The notes under the pieces were generated by a model, which made no database searches, was not told where the DNA came from, and saw nothing but the letters and a program-made list of their open reading frames with translations. Source: Pseudomonadales bacterium (GTDB lineage: Bacteria; Pseudomonadota; Gammaproteobacteria; Pseudomonadales; Halieaceae). Taken from it: a stretch of 64,000 nucleotides of DNA. Position 1 is the stretch's first letter, and every line of letters begins with the position of its first letter. Below, piece after piece: positions 25,662 through 34,915 of this stretch. The stretch lies in assembly GCA_024234675.1 (NCBI GenBank), contig JACKNU010000003.1, positions 62,001-126,000 of the forward strand. The letters are read 5' to 3'. The position numbers were made by a program, and so were the translations under genes.

Positions 25662-26754
25662 CGCTCGCGACGTCCGCCAGGCGGTCGATTATACTCACCC
25701 GCTGCCCATCCTGTAGCGCCTCGTTGCCCTTCACCACCACCCTGGCACCGGCGTTGAGCCCCGCACTGACCTCGATCAGCGAATCAAAGGCAATCCCGGT
25801 CGTGACCGGATTCTCCCTGACCACTGCCCCCTCGTCCCCCGTTTCCACCGTCCAGACGACTACCCGTCCATCGGGATAACGCAGGATCGCATCCCGCGGC
25901 ACCACCAGCCCGCGACGGCCGGTGTCCAGCTGCAGTGAGGCGCTCACCGACATACCGGGGACCAGTCGCTGGTCACCCTGCTCAGGCAGTACCCGCAACA
26001 GGAAAGTGCGCACCCCGGGATCGGTAACCGGCACCACGGTCCCGACCCGGCCGCGGTATGCCCGCCCCGGAAAGGCATTGAGGCTGAAGCTTACGGCGGC
26101 TTCGGGGCGAATATCCGCCAGGTAGTCCTCGGAGACCGGGAAGTCCAGGCGCACATCGTCGATACCGACCAGCCCCAGCACCGGCTGCCCGGGGGTCACC
26201 CATTCACCCAGTTCCGTCAGCTTGGCACTGACCACACCGTTGAAGGGTGCTTTCAGTTCATGCCTGGCCAGCACTCCCTCGCGATAGGCCGCGTCGGCCA
26301 TCGCCTGGTGCAGCGCGGCCTCGTCTATGGACACCTCCGCGGCCAGGTCGCGCACCACGCTCTCGGCGATACTGCGCTGGGGCGCGAGGCTGCGGGCCTC
26401 CTCCAACCTGCGCCGGGCATCGGCCAGTGCATTGCGGGCCTGCTCGACCTGCGCCGCGGCGCTCTCGGCCTGCAACTGGGCGAGTTCGGGGTCCAGTTGC
26501 AGCAGGACGTCACCCTGCTGTACAACACTGCCGGCATCCACGCCGATACTGGCCACCAGGCCGCTGGCGGAAGTCGAAAGCTGGGCCGCGCGCGCCGCGG
26601 TGACCGTGCCGGTCAAGCGCAGTGAACGCTGAATGGCCTGCTCCTGCACCGGGGCGACAACGACTGCAGCGCCCTCGCTGCCATGGGCGGGCGGGCAACA
26701 GTACAGTAGTAAAGCGAGCGGCAGGCTGGGCCATGAAATTCGCCTGGGGATCAT
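25654..26754 (-). CDS. RND efflux periplasmic adaptor (membrane fusion protein)
   Basis: 366 aa. The N-terminal segment (SLPLALLLYCCPPAHG) is an export signal, possibly with a lipidation Cys. VVAPVQEQAIQRSLRLTGTV, the lipoyl half-motif GVDAGSVVQQGDVLLQLD and a long hairpin of coiled-coil residues (about 100-165), then the second lipoyl half (LKAPFNGVVSAKL) are the standard layout. It bridges the RND pump to an outer-membrane channel. The ATG at 26754 is preferred over an in-frame upstream codon at 26874, which gives no signal. It overlaps the pump gene by 8 nt. Confidence 0.92.
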   Translation of the reverse strand: MIPRRISWPSLPLALLLYCCPPAHGSEGAAVVVAPVQEQAIQRSLRLTGTVTAARAAQLSTSASGLVASIGVDAGSVVQQGDVLLQLDPELAQLQAESAAAQVEQARNALADARRRLEEARSLAPQRSIAESVVRDLAAEVSIDEAALHQAMADAAYREGVLARHELKAPFNGVVSAKLTELGEWVTPGQPVLGLVGIDDVRLDFPVSEDYLADIRPEAAVSFSLNAFPGRAYRGRVGTVVPVTDPGVRTFLLRVLPEQGDQRLVPGMSVSASLQLDTGRRGLVVPRDAILRYPDGRVVVWTVETGDEGAVVRENPVTTGIAFDSLIEVSAGLNAGARVVVKGNEALQDGQRVSIIDRLADVASDV

Positions 26755-26953
26755 GTAAACGTTTCCCGGATACCAATGAGAAGGGCCAAAGAGTAACCGC
26801 AGGACATCGACGGCGCCAGCCCGGCGCCACGCAATGCCGCCGCATCCGGCGTCGATGCAGCCAGCGACCGACAAGTGGGTTACTATCGCCCCTGCCTGAC
26901 ACCACAGTTTGTGTTGCAGCGGCGACTACTCAACAACCAGGGCAAGCGCAGCC

Positions 26954-27796
26954 ATGAGTGAAAACACCACGTACACCCCGCCCAGGGTCTGGACCTGGGA
27001 CACCGAAAGCGGCGGCAAGTTCGCCAACATCAACCGCCCTGTCGCGGGCGCGACCCACGACAGGGAGCTGCCTGTGGGCGAGCACCCCCTGCAGCTGTAC
27101 TCACTGGCCACCCCCAACGGGGTAAAGGTCACCGTGATGCTGGAGGAACTGCTCGCCCTGGGGATTCACGAGGCGGAATACGACGCCCACCTGATCAATA
27201 TTGGCGAGGGCGACCAGTTCAGCAGCGGTTTCGTCGCCATCAATCCCAATTCCAAGATCCCGGCGCTGCTGGATACCAGCACCAAACCGGCCACCCGCGT
27301 GTTCGAGTCCGGCGCGATACTGGTGTACCTGGCGGAGAAGTTCGGCGCTTTCTATCCCGAAGGGCCTGCGGAGCGCGCCGAGTGCCTGTCCTGGCTGTTC
27401 TGGCAGATGGGGAGCACGCCTTTCCTGGGCGGCGGCTTCGGGCACTTCTACGCCTACGCGCCGGAAAAGTTCGAGTACCCCATCAACCGCTATGCCATGG
27501 AGGTCAAGCGCCAACTGGACGTACTGGATCACAACCTCGCCTCGCGCCCCTACCTGGCCGGCGATCACTACACTATCGCCGATATGGCCACCTGGCCCTG
27601 GTACGGGGTACTGGTCACCAGCGGCATCTACGATGCCAGGGAGTTCCTCGACGTGGCCTCCTACCGCCACGTGGTGCGCTGGGCCGAGGACATCGCCGGG
27701 CGGCCGGCGGTGCAGCGCGGCCGGCGGGTCAACCGCACCTGGGGCCCCGAAGAGGAGCGCGTGCCAGAGCGGCACGCTGCCAGCGATCTGGATTGA
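26954..27796 (+). CDS. yghU: YghU-type glutathione S-transferase / disulfide-bond oxidoreductase
   Basis: 280 aa. TYTPPRVWTW at the start and the stretch INRPVAGATHDRELPVGEHP are the distinctive N-terminal extension of YghU. The thioredoxin-like domain holds TPNGVKVTVMLEEL and INPNSKIPALLD, and the helical C-terminal domain ends near RPAVQRG. YghU binds two glutathiones per site and reduces peroxides or disulfides in the cytosol. Divergent from the RND adaptor across 199 nt. The ATG at 26954 is the family start. Confidence 0.93.
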   Translation: MSENTTYTPPRVWTWDTESGGKFANINRPVAGATHDRELPVGEHPLQLYSLATPNGVKVTVMLEELLALGIHEAEYDAHLINIGEGDQFSSGFVAINPNSKIPALLDTSTKPATRVFESGAILVYLAEKFGAFYPEGPAERAECLSWLFWQMGSTPFLGGGFGHFYAYAPEKFEYPINRYAMEVKRQLDVLDHNLASRPYLAGDHYTIADMATWPWYGVLVTSGIYDAREFLDVASYRHVVRWAEDIAGRPAVQRGRRVNRTWGPEEERVPERHAASDLD

Positions 27797-27812
27797 GTCG
27801 GCCGACTCGTTT

Positions 27813-28925
27813 TCAGGGCACGGCCGGCCCGACCCGCACCAGCTTGCCCTGCGGTCCATCGGTGAGCAGGTAGAGGTAGCCGTCCCGGCCCGCGCGCACA
27901 TCGCGAATGCGGGCATCCAGTTCGGAAAACAGCGACTCTTCACCGGCGACCAGGCCGTCTTCGAGGTCGATGCGTTTCACATCCCTGTCGACCAGCGCGC
28001 CCACAAACAGGTCGCCGCGCCACTGGGGAAAGCGCTCGCCGCCATACCAGGCCATACCTGAGGGCGCGATACTCGGCACCCAGTAGGTCAGCGGCTGCTG
28101 CATGCCCTCGGCGGCCGTAAATGGCGATATCTGCGCACCGCTGTAATCCACCCCATAGGTGATGGCCGGCCAGCCGTAGTTGTTGCCCGGGACGATAACA
28201 TTGAGCTCATCGCCACCCCGGGGGCCGTGCTCGTGCAGGTAAACCACCCGGGTGTCCTCATCCAGGGCCAGCCCCTGCGGGTTGCGATGCCCGTAGGTCC
28301 AGATCCGCTCACTTGCCCCGTCCCCGAACGGGTTGCCGTCGGGAACGCCACCATCGGCATCGATGCGCAGGGTCTTGCCCAATTCACTGTGCAGGTCCTG
28401 GGCCGCATCGCGGTAGTCAAAGCCCTCCCCGGTGGTCAGCAACAAGGTGCCATCGGGCAGGAACAGCATGCGGCCGCCATAATGCTGCGGGGTATCTTTC
28501 AGCGGCTCCAGCAACAGGATCTGCTCGACCTCTTCCAGGGCGTCTTCACCCAACCGGGCGCGCGCAACGGCAGTGCCGTTCGCCTGCGGGGTGCCATGTG
28601 CATAGGACAGGTACACGAGGCGGTTGGTCTCGAACTGCGGATGCAGCACGATATCGAAAAAACCTCCCTGTCCTGCCACATAGGTCTCGGGAACGCCGCC
28701 CAGCCGGGTAACAGCCCCATCGGGCGCCACCCGCAGCAACTGGCCGCCCCGCTGGGTGACGAGAAAACCGGTATCGGGTAATTGCACCACTGACCAGGGA
28801 CTGTCGAGGTTATCTGCAACCGTGGTGAGGGAGTACTCCGCTGCCCTGGCACCCGTGCCGGCTACTGCCAGCGCGAACAACCCGCCACAAAGTCCGCTCC
28901 TGACTACTCGACCCGCCAAGCTCAT
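27813..28925 (-). CDS. PQQ-dependent sugar dehydrogenase, soluble-GDH-like beta-propeller
   Basis: 370 aa with a signal peptide (about 1-29, ending GARA). The six-bladed propeller landmarks are SPWSVVQLPDTGFLVTQRGG, YGGRMLFLPDGTLLLTTGEG, YGHRNPQGLALD and HEHGPRGGDELNVI. They match Asd/soluble glucose dehydrogenase-like proteins that oxidise aldose sugars in the periplasm using PQQ and calcium. The ATG at 28925 is set by the signal peptide; the frame extends far upstream over the divergent gene, which is a shadow. Its end is 16 nt from the convergent yghU stop. Confidence 0.9.
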   Translation of the reverse strand: MSLAGRVVRSGLCGGLFALAVAGTGARAAEYSLTTVADNLDSPWSVVQLPDTGFLVTQRGGQLLRVAPDGAVTRLGGVPETYVAGQGGFFDIVLHPQFETNRLVYLSYAHGTPQANGTAVARARLGEDALEEVEQILLLEPLKDTPQHYGGRMLFLPDGTLLLTTGEGFDYRDAAQDLHSELGKTLRIDADGGVPDGNPFGDGASERIWTYGHRNPQGLALDEDTRVVYLHEHGPRGGDELNVIVPGNNYGWPAITYGVDYSGAQISPFTAAEGMQQPLTYWVPSIAPSGMAWYGGERFPQWRGDLFVGALVDRDVKRIDLEDGLVAGEESLFSELDARIRDVRAGRDGYLYLLTDGPQGKLVRVGPAVP

Positions 28926-28988
28926 ACACTTTTCCTTTTCAGCCCCGTCAGTCATTATAAGCCCAGTTGCCCGAACGGATAACAGCGG

Positions 28989-29444
28989 ATGCTGCGTGTA
29001 ATGAAGGCGTTTTTCCCGGCGGTTATTATCGCCTACGTGCTGGCCAGTGCGCTGGTCACCCAGTCGGTGCTGGCAAGCGTCATCTCCTTCGGGCTGCCCG
29101 TCGACCCGCTCGTTCGCCTGCAGACGACCCTGCATGACCTGGTCGGCATGGCCACCAGCTACCTGCCGCTCATCCTGGTGGCCTTCCTGCTGGGCCTGCC
29201 CGTGGCGGCCGCACTGGCGCGAGCGCTGCCCGCCAGAAGAGCACTGTTGTTCAGCCTGGCGGGCTTCGCGGCAATCGTCGCACTGCACCTGATCATGCAT
29301 GCGCTGCTGGGTGTCTACGGCATCGCCGCGGCGCGCACCCTGCCGGGCTTGCTGGGACAGGGACTGGCGGGAGCCGTTGGGGGGTTCTGCTACCATCGCC
29401 TCAGCCGCGGCAACATAGCGACACGACCTGTTCCGATCACCTGA
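28989..29444 (+). CDS. Four-helix integral membrane protein of unknown function
   Basis: 151 aa with about four hydrophobic segments (VIIAYVLASALVTQSVLAS; YLPLILVAFLLGLPVAAAL; LLFSLAGFAAIVALHLIMH; GLLGQGLAGAVGG). There are no catalytic or transport motifs. The loops are short and the C-terminus is basic. Start options are 28989 and 29001; neither has a strong ribosome site. It is divergent from the sugar dehydrogenase (63 nt spacer) and 22 nt upstream of the metallo-beta-lactamase gene, so a shared transcript is likely. Confidence 0.7.
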   Translation: MLRVMKAFFPAVIIAYVLASALVTQSVLASVISFGLPVDPLVRLQTTLHDLVGMATSYLPLILVAFLLGLPVAAALARALPARRALLFSLAGFAAIVALHLIMHALLGVYGIAAARTLPGLLGQGLAGAVGGFCYHRLSRGNIATRPVPIT

Positions 29445-29466
29445 TTCACCTGGCGGAGAACCCATC

Positions 29467-30348
29467 ATGAAAAACCTGTGCCATATCGCCCTCGCCAGCC
29501 TGTTGCTGGCGGCGACTGCCAATGCCGACTCCGGGGCGGAAGCGCTCTCGGTGCAGACCAAGCCACTGAAAGGCGCCCTCTACTTCATGCAGGGCAAGGG
29601 CGGGAATGTGGTCGCCTCGGTGGGCGCTGACGGCATCCTCATCATCGATGACGATTACACCGAATACGCGCCGGCCTACCACACAGCCCTGCAGGCAGTG
29701 GCGGGTCAGCCCGGCCTGCCCAGGTTCGTCATCAACACCCACTGGCATTTTGATCACACCGGCGGCAACGCCTACTGGGGGGAGCGGGACGCCGTGATCC
29801 TGGCGCAGGAAAACGTCTACCAACGCATGTCCACCCGCCAGGAAATGAAAGCCTTCGATCGCGTGGTGGAGCCCAGTCCGGCCGCCGCCCTGCCGGTGGT
29901 GACCTACGCCGACTCGCTGACCCTGCGCTTCAACGGTGACCGGCTGGAAGTCCGCCACTTTCCGACCGGCCACACCGATGGCGACAGCGTGGTGTTTTTC
30001 ACCGCAGAAAACGTGGTCCACATGGGTGACCATTTCTTCAAGGATCGCTTTCCCTTTGTCGATATCGGGTCCGGGGGCAATGTGCTGGGCTATACGGCTA
30101 ACGTGGCCGCCATTCTGGACCTGGTCAACGACGCCACCATCATCGTGCCGGGCCACGGCGGGCTCGCCGACAAGGCGGACCTGCAGCGCTATCACCGCAT
30201 GCTGGTGAGCACCACCGCCCAGGTGCAGGCGGCCCTGGAGCAGGGCCTGAGCCTCGAGCAGATCAGCCTGGACCCCGAGTGGGCGGACTGGGGCCAGGGC
30301 TTCATCAATGAACAGGCCTGGATAAGTTTTATCGCCGGCAGCCTCTAG
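29467..30348 (+). CDS. Exported metallo-beta-lactamase-fold hydrolase
   Basis: 293 aa. A signal peptide (about 1-20, ending NADS) leads to the fold. NTHWHFDHTGG carries the HxHxDH metal motif. FPTGHTDGDSVVFF, VVHMGDHFF and VPGHGGLAD supply the remaining ligand regions. Proteins of this exported group hydrolyse esters, thioesters or lactams in the periplasm. No carbapenemase claim can be made. It follows the four-helix membrane protein by 22 nt. Confidence 0.88.
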   Translation: MKNLCHIALASLLLAATANADSGAEALSVQTKPLKGALYFMQGKGGNVVASVGADGILIIDDDYTEYAPAYHTALQAVAGQPGLPRFVINTHWHFDHTGGNAYWGERDAVILAQENVYQRMSTRQEMKAFDRVVEPSPAAALPVVTYADSLTLRFNGDRLEVRHFPTGHTDGDSVVFFTAENVVHMGDHFFKDRFPFVDIGSGGNVLGYTANVAAILDLVNDATIIVPGHGGLADKADLQRYHRMLVSTTAQVQAALEQGLSLEQISLDPEWADWGQGFINEQAWISFIAGSL

Positions 30349-30354
30349 TGCGCG

Positions 30355-30378
30355 GGGCAAAAGCAATGGCCTTTGCCC
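30355..30378 (+). terminator. Hairpin after the metallo-beta-lactamase gene
   Basis: GGGCAAA (30355-30361) pairs with TTTGCCC (30372-30378), with a 10-nt loop, shortly after the stop at 30348. No T-tract follows, so it is a weak terminator candidate at best. Confidence 0.4.
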
Positions 30379-30436
30379 GATTCAGCACCTAGAATACTTG
30401 CATCAATACCCACCTGAACCCCGAGGAGAACAACTC

Positions 30437-31036
30437 ATGCCAATCCGCAAACTCATCTCAAGCCTGGGATTAGTATCCAGCCTGGCGCTGGGCGCACTGT
30501 CCGCCGCCGCCGTCGCCGAAGTGGAAGTCGCCATGCAGGGCGACGGCGAGCGTGCGGTCGCCAAGCAGGTCACCGCGGAAATCATCGCCATAGACCCCAA
30601 GACCCGCGACATCACCCTGCAGGGGCCGCTGGGCAACACCATCACCCTGAATGCCGGCCCCGAGATCAAGCGCTTCGACGAGTTCGCCAAGGGCGATATG
30701 ATCCAGGCCACCTATTCCGAATCCATCAGCGGCGAATTGCGCGCCCCCACCGAGGCAGAACTGGCGGAGCCCTGGGTTGAACTGGACGCCGCCGGCATTG
30801 CCGCGGAGAACATGCCGCCCTCCGCTGGCGTGGGCCTGATCGTGCGCGCCGTGTGCACTATCGAGGGCATGAATCGCGTCACCGGGACCGTCACGGTACA
30901 GGATCCCCGCGGTCATTATCACGTAATACCCGATGTGCCCGCCGCCAGAATGGAAGGCGTCAAACTCGGCGACACCGTCGTGATCACCTACAGCCAGGCC
31001 ATCGCCCTGTCCCTGGAAAAGCAGGACACCAAGTAA
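30437..31036 (+). CDS. Secreted beta-rich protein of unknown function
   Basis: 199 aa with a signal peptide (about 1-28, ending AVAEV). The mature part has regular strands (VTAEIIAIDPKTRDITLQG; TVTVQDPRGHYHVIPDV) and a repeated pattern in which TVVITYSQA near the C-terminus mirrors MIQATYSES earlier, suggesting two OB- or barrel-like units. The ATG at 30437 follows GAGGAG. A TAGAAT at 30390-30395 may be the -10 element. I do not recognise the family. Confidence 0.75.
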   Translation: MPIRKLISSLGLVSSLALGALSAAAVAEVEVAMQGDGERAVAKQVTAEIIAIDPKTRDITLQGPLGNTITLNAGPEIKRFDEFAKGDMIQATYSESISGELRAPTEAELAEPWVELDAAGIAAENMPPSAGVGLIVRAVCTIEGMNRVTGTVTVQDPRGHYHVIPDVPAARMEGVKLGDTVVITYSQAIALSLEKQDTK

Positions 31037-31050
31037 ACTCCGGCAACGCG

Positions 31051-31072
31051 CCGCGCGCCGCTGGCGCCGCGG
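31051..31072. terminator. GC-rich hairpin between convergent genes
   Basis: CCGCGCGCC (31051-31059) pairs with GGCGCCGCGG (31063-31072) with one bulged C and a 3-nt loop. It sits between the stop of the secreted protein gene and the convergent Nramp-like gene, so it may terminate both. No T-tract. Confidence 0.4.
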
Positions 31073-31076
31073 CGGC

Positions 31077-32303
31077 TCAATCCGGGACCACTGCCCGGTA
31101 CACCTGCACCAGCTTGGTGACACCGAGCGCGATCGTTACCACTATCACAACCAGGCCCAGTATGTTCACCAGTGGCCTGTTGGCGTATGCGCCCAGTAGC
31201 TGCCGGCGGTTCATGACCATCAGCAGGAATATTGCGCAGAAGGGCAGCAGAAACCCGTTCGCCGCCTGGGCAAACAGGATAGCCGCCAGCGGTTTGGCGC
31301 CGGCGACAGCAAAAGCCGTGCCGCACAGCAGCACCGCCGCCCACACCAGGCGAAAGCGGGTGGCCCGCAAGTCCCTGGACCAACCCAGCACCCCGCAAAC
31401 CGCGTAAGCCGCCGCCAGCGGCGCAGTCACTGCGCTGCTCAGCCCCGCCGCGAACAGCCCGGCGGCAAAGAAGTAGCGCGCACCGGCTCCCAGCAAAGGC
31501 TCCAGCTGCTGCGCCATACTGGTCGCGGAAAAAGCGCTACCGCTGCCAAAAAAGGCCGCGGCCGAGGTGCTCATTATCGCCAGCGTGATCAGCCCCCCCA
31601 CGCCGATGGACAGGCCGGTATCGATGCGGGATGCGCGCAGGGCCTGTCGCAGGTCGACCGAGGCGGACCACTTCTCCTGTACCGCGCTGGCCTGCAGGAA
31701 CAGGTTGTAAGGCACGACCGTGGTGCCTATCAGCGCCAGCACGGTGAGCAGCGAACCCGCGGGCAGCGAAGGCAGCAGCAGGCCGGCCAGCATGTCGGCA
31801 GGCGCAGGCCTGACCATGAGCAGGGTCATCAGGAATACCACGCTCATCAGCAGCACCAGGGCGATCAGCAGTTTCTCTATGAGCTGGTAGATACCCGAGG
31901 CCAGCAAGGCCCCCGCAAACAGCCCCACCGCCAGCGCCCACCAGTGCAGGTCAATACCGCTGACACTCTGCAGGCCCAGGGCGGCCCCGGTAATATTGCC
32001 CGCCTGGTAGGCGGCATTGCCGATGCCCACCGCCGCCACCACCAGCAGTATCGCCGCCGTACCCAGCCAACTGTCGCGGTAGGTGCTGCGCAGCACCTCC
32101 GACAAGCCCTGCCGCGTTACCAGGCCCAGGCGCGATGCCATCTCCTGCAGCAGGATGGTGGCCAGCACCGAAAACAGCAGCGCCCACAGCAAGGCAAAAC
32201 CGAACTGGGCCCCGGCGATACTCGCGGTGGTCACCGTGCCGGGGCCGATGAAGGCCGCAGTGACCAACAGGCCCGGACCGAATTTTCCATTGGTTCTGGT
32301 CAT
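31077..32303 (-). CDS. Nramp-like divalent metal transporter with a substituted metal site
   Basis: 408 aa with about 11 hydrophobic segments. The N-terminal FGPGLLVTAAFIGPGTVTTA aligns with Nramp TM1, but the canonical DPGN is GPGT. In TM6 the canonical MPH is VPY (TTVVPYNLFLQ). Asp, Asn and Met are the Mn/Fe-coordinating residues of Nramp, so this member probably carries something other than Mn or Fe. The ATG at 32303 has GAGGAG just upstream. It is followed upstream on the same strand by a MATE exporter, with a 63-nt gap. Confidence 0.85.
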   Translation of the reverse strand: MTRTNGKFGPGLLVTAAFIGPGTVTTASIAGAQFGFALLWALLFSVLATILLQEMASRLGLVTRQGLSEVLRSTYRDSWLGTAAILLVVAAVGIGNAAYQAGNITGAALGLQSVSGIDLHWWALAVGLFAGALLASGIYQLIEKLLIALVLLMSVVFLMTLLMVRPAPADMLAGLLLPSLPAGSLLTVLALIGTTVVPYNLFLQASAVQEKWSASVDLRQALRASRIDTGLSIGVGGLITLAIMSTSAAAFFGSGSAFSATSMAQQLEPLLGAGARYFFAAGLFAAGLSSAVTAPLAAAYAVCGVLGWSRDLRATRFRLVWAAVLLCGTAFAVAGAKPLAAILFAQAANGFLLPFCAIFLLMVMNRRQLLGAYANRPLVNILGLVVIVVTIALGVTKLVQVYRAVVPD

Positions 32304-32366
32304 CACACTCCTCGCCCGCTGCGCTGACCGCCGCATGCGGTAGTACAGCACCAGGGCTTTTTTGCA

Positions 32367-33725
32367 CTAACTGGGTTGGCCCGGATCTCCCGCGGCGCGC
32401 AACAGCCGCGGATAATAAACCGCCAGCGCCAGGGCACGAACGCACACATACACCAGGAAAGCCCACCACAGGCCGGTGTTGCCGAAGGGTGGCGCCAGCC
32501 ACCACCAGGCCAGCAGGTATACCAGCGTGGCAAACAGTGATGCATTGCGCATTTCGCGAGTGCGGGTCGCACCGATGAAGATACCATCCAACTGAAAGGC
32601 GGCGAAGGACAACAGCACATAGAGCGCCGCCCACGGCATGGCGTCCGCCGCCGCTACCCTGACCGGGGCTATGTCCGTGAGCGCCTGTACCGCCAGGTTG
32701 CCCAGCAGCAGGATAGCCAGGGCCAGCAGCAGCGCGGTGGCTGCCGCCAGGATGCTGGAACGCCATACCGCCAGCTGCAGGCGCAGTCGCTGGCGCGCCC
32801 CCAGGGCCTCGCCCACCAGCGCCTCCGCCACAAAGGCATAGCCATCGAGAAAAAACGCGCTGAACGACACCAGCTGCAACAGGATGTGGTTGGCCCCCAG
32901 TACCGCGTCCCCGTACACCGCGCTCTGGTTGACGAACCAGGCAAAACCGAACAGCAACAGCAACGTCCTGATGAGGATGTCGGTGTTGGCGGCCACGGTT
33001 TGCAGCAGCTTGCGGCGATCAACGATACGGCGCCAGCTCCAGAATGCCTCAGCGCCGCGGTGGCGCTGGCGCAGCACTTGCACTACCGTCACGCCGGCCA
33101 CCACCACCGTGACCCACTCCGCCAGCGCCGTACCCAGGGCAATACCTTCCGCGCCCCAGCCCAGCACCCCTGCGAACACCACATCCAGCAGGATATTGAG
33201 GCCGTTGAGCAGCAATTGCAGCCACAGCAGGTGGCGACTCCTGCCCAGGCCGATCAGGGTGCCCATCAGGGCGTAGATCCCCAGCGTGGCCGGGGCGCCC
33301 CAGATGCGAACGGCAAAATAGCCTGCGGTCATCGCCTCTACCTCGGCGCTGCCTGCCAGCAACGCCAGGGCCAGCCGGGACAGTGGCCACTGCAGCATTA
33401 CCAGGCCCAGACCCAGCACCGCCCCCGCCAGCAGCGCCCGGCCGAGGGTGGCGCGCACCTCCGCCTCGTCACCAGCGCCCACCGCCTGGGCGGTAAATCC
33501 GGTGGTCCCCATGCGCAGGAAGCCGAAGCTCCAGTAGATGAAATTGAAGATCATGGCGCCCAGGGCGATGGCGCCCAGCTGGGCCAGGTTGCCCAGGTTG
33601 CCGATAACCGCAGTATCCACCAGGCCCAGCAGCGGGGTGGCGGCATTGGCAAGGATAATCGGCCAGGCCCGCCGCCAGATGGCGAGGTAGCCCGGGGACG
33701 TCGCATGACCGTGAGGGAGATCCAT
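32367..33725 (-). CDS. dinF: MATE-family efflux transporter, DinF-like
   Basis: 452 aa, twelve hydrophobic segments. PIILANAATPLLGLVDTAVIGNLG, FLRMGTTGFTAQAVGAGDE and ALMGTLIGLGRSRHLL are DinF/MATE landmarks, with the PLLGLVDT and FTAQAVG motifs in the first half. MATE proteins use Na+ or H+ gradients to export cationic drugs or metabolites. The ATG at 33725 is at the family start; the frame runs further upstream but without membrane segments. Divergent from the lipase gene by 74 nt. Confidence 0.9.
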   Translation of the reverse strand: MDLPHGHATSPGYLAIWRRAWPIILANAATPLLGLVDTAVIGNLGNLAQLGAIALGAMIFNFIYWSFGFLRMGTTGFTAQAVGAGDEAEVRATLGRALLAGAVLGLGLVMLQWPLSRLALALLAGSAEVEAMTAGYFAVRIWGAPATLGIYALMGTLIGLGRSRHLLWLQLLLNGLNILLDVVFAGVLGWGAEGIALGTALAEWVTVVVAGVTVVQVLRQRHRGAEAFWSWRRIVDRRKLLQTVAANTDILIRTLLLLFGFAWFVNQSAVYGDAVLGANHILLQLVSFSAFFLDGYAFVAEALVGEALGARQRLRLQLAVWRSSILAAATALLLALAILLLGNLAVQALTDIAPVRVAAADAMPWAALYVLLSFAAFQLDGIFIGATRTREMRNASLFATLVYLLAWWWLAPPFGNTGLWWAFLVYVCVRALALAVYYPRLLRAAGDPGQPS

Positions 33726-33786
33726 CACCGGATGATACCGCTTTAGCGCCGCTTGCCGATGCAGTGAATCCCGGCGGGGCGGGCTG

Positions 33787-33792
33787 TATACT
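33787..33792 (+). promoter_or_regulatory. Possible -10 element of a leaderless lipase mRNA
   Basis: TATACT lies 8 nt before the ATG at 33800, and no Shine-Dalgarno sequence lies between. A transcript from this element would begin at or within a base or two of the start codon. No good -35 is seen. Confidence 0.35.
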
Positions 33793-33799
33793 GCGATCA

Positions 33800-34915
33800 A
33801 TGAAACGTCATGTCTTTCTCATCCCGGGCTTCTTTGGTTTTGCCAACCTCGGCGATTTTACCTACTGGGGCCCCGCAGAACACAAGCTGCGGGCACTGCT
33901 GAACGAGGCCGGCATGCCGGCGAGCATCCACGCGGTCAAATCGCTGCCCACCGCCAGCCTGCGGACACGCACCCGCTGCCTGCTGGAAACCATCGCCAGG
34001 GCGAGGCCGACAGGGGATGCCATCATCCACCTGGTCGGACACTCGACAGGGGGACTGGATGCCAGGCTGTTGCTGTCGCCGGCAGTCAAGCTGGACAGCA
34101 GGATCGATGTCGAGGGCATCGCGCGGCAGGTGCGCTCCAGCACCAGCGTGGCGACACCTCACCTGGGCGCACCCATTGCCTCTTTCTTTACCGGTCTGTT
34201 GGGACGCAAGCTGCTGAAGCTCCTGTCTGTGCTCACCATGCTGGGGCTGCGCGGTGGCGAGCTGCCGCTGTCGCTGTGGGCCAGGGTAGCGGGCATTTTC
34301 GCCGTGCCAGCGGCGGTGGGCGGCAACCTGGCGGAGCAGCTGTACCTGCAATTGCTGGCGGACTTCAGTCCCGAGCGGCGCGAGCAGGTACGGGCTTTGC
34401 TACAGGAGGTTGAACGCGACCAGGCACTGCTGACCCAGCTCACCATGGAGTCCATGGACCTGTTCAATGCCGCGGCCGGAGACCGCGACGGCGTGCGCTA
34501 CGGCAGCGTGGTAACCGGCGCGCGCCAGCCGGGGCTGTCCACCTCCATTGAAATCGGGCTGGACCCGGTCGACCAGGCGCAGCATGCCCTGTACTACAGC
34601 CTCAGCCGCCTGGCCGGGGGCTACAATTTCCCGCCGCCTGCGCGCCAGTACCGCCGCGCGCTGCAACAGGCCCTGGGCCAGATACCAGACTCCAGCGCCA
34701 ACGACGGCATCGTGCCGACCCTCTCCCAACTCTGGGGGGAGTGCATCGCGGTCGCCCGGGCGGATCACCTGGATATCATCGGGCACTACCAGGATGACGA
34801 TGACGAGCAGCACAACTACGACTGGCTCACCACCCACAGCGACTTTCGCAGCGGCAACTTCCAGGCCGTATGGCAGCGCGTGGTGGCTTTCATGGCTGCC
34901 GCCGAGGCGACCTGA
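33800..34915 (+). CDS. Alpha/beta-hydrolase (lipase/esterase) with GHSTGG motif
   Basis: 371 aa. IHLVGHSTGGLDARLL (about 85-100) is the G-x-S-x-G nucleophile elbow; FLIPGFFGFANLGD near the start gives the oxyanion-hole region. The catalytic Asp (within SSANDGIVPT) and His (in ADHLDIIGHY) lie near residues 305-335. There is no signal peptide, so it is cytosolic or exported by another route. Most similar, by pattern, to triacylglycerol lipases and PGAP1-like hydrolases. The DUF1810 gene begins right after its stop. Confidence 0.8.
   Translation: MKRHVFLIPGFFGFANLGDFTYWGPAEHKLRALLNEAGMPASIHAVKSLPTASLRTRTRCLLETIARARPTGDAIIHLVGHSTGGLDARLLLSPAVKLDSRIDVEGIARQVRSSTSVATPHLGAPIASFFTGLLGRKLLKLLSVLTMLGLRGGELPLSLWARVAGIFAVPAAVGGNLAEQLYLQLLADFSPERREQVRALLQEVERDQALLTQLTMESMDLFNAAAGDRDGVRYGSVVTGARQPGLSTSIEIGLDPVDQAQHALYYSLSRLAGGYNFPPPARQYRRALQQALGQIPDSSANDGIVPTLSQLWGECIAVARADHLDIIGHYQDDDDEQHNYDWLTTHSDFRSGNFQAVWQRVVAFMAAAEAT

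Noticed and set aside
22782..25757. A 991-codon open frame on the forward strand opposite the RND permease
   Set aside because: Its residues are low-complexity (H, G, Q, R, D rich) and it mirrors the codon bias of the RND gene on the other strand. It is a typical high-GC shadow.
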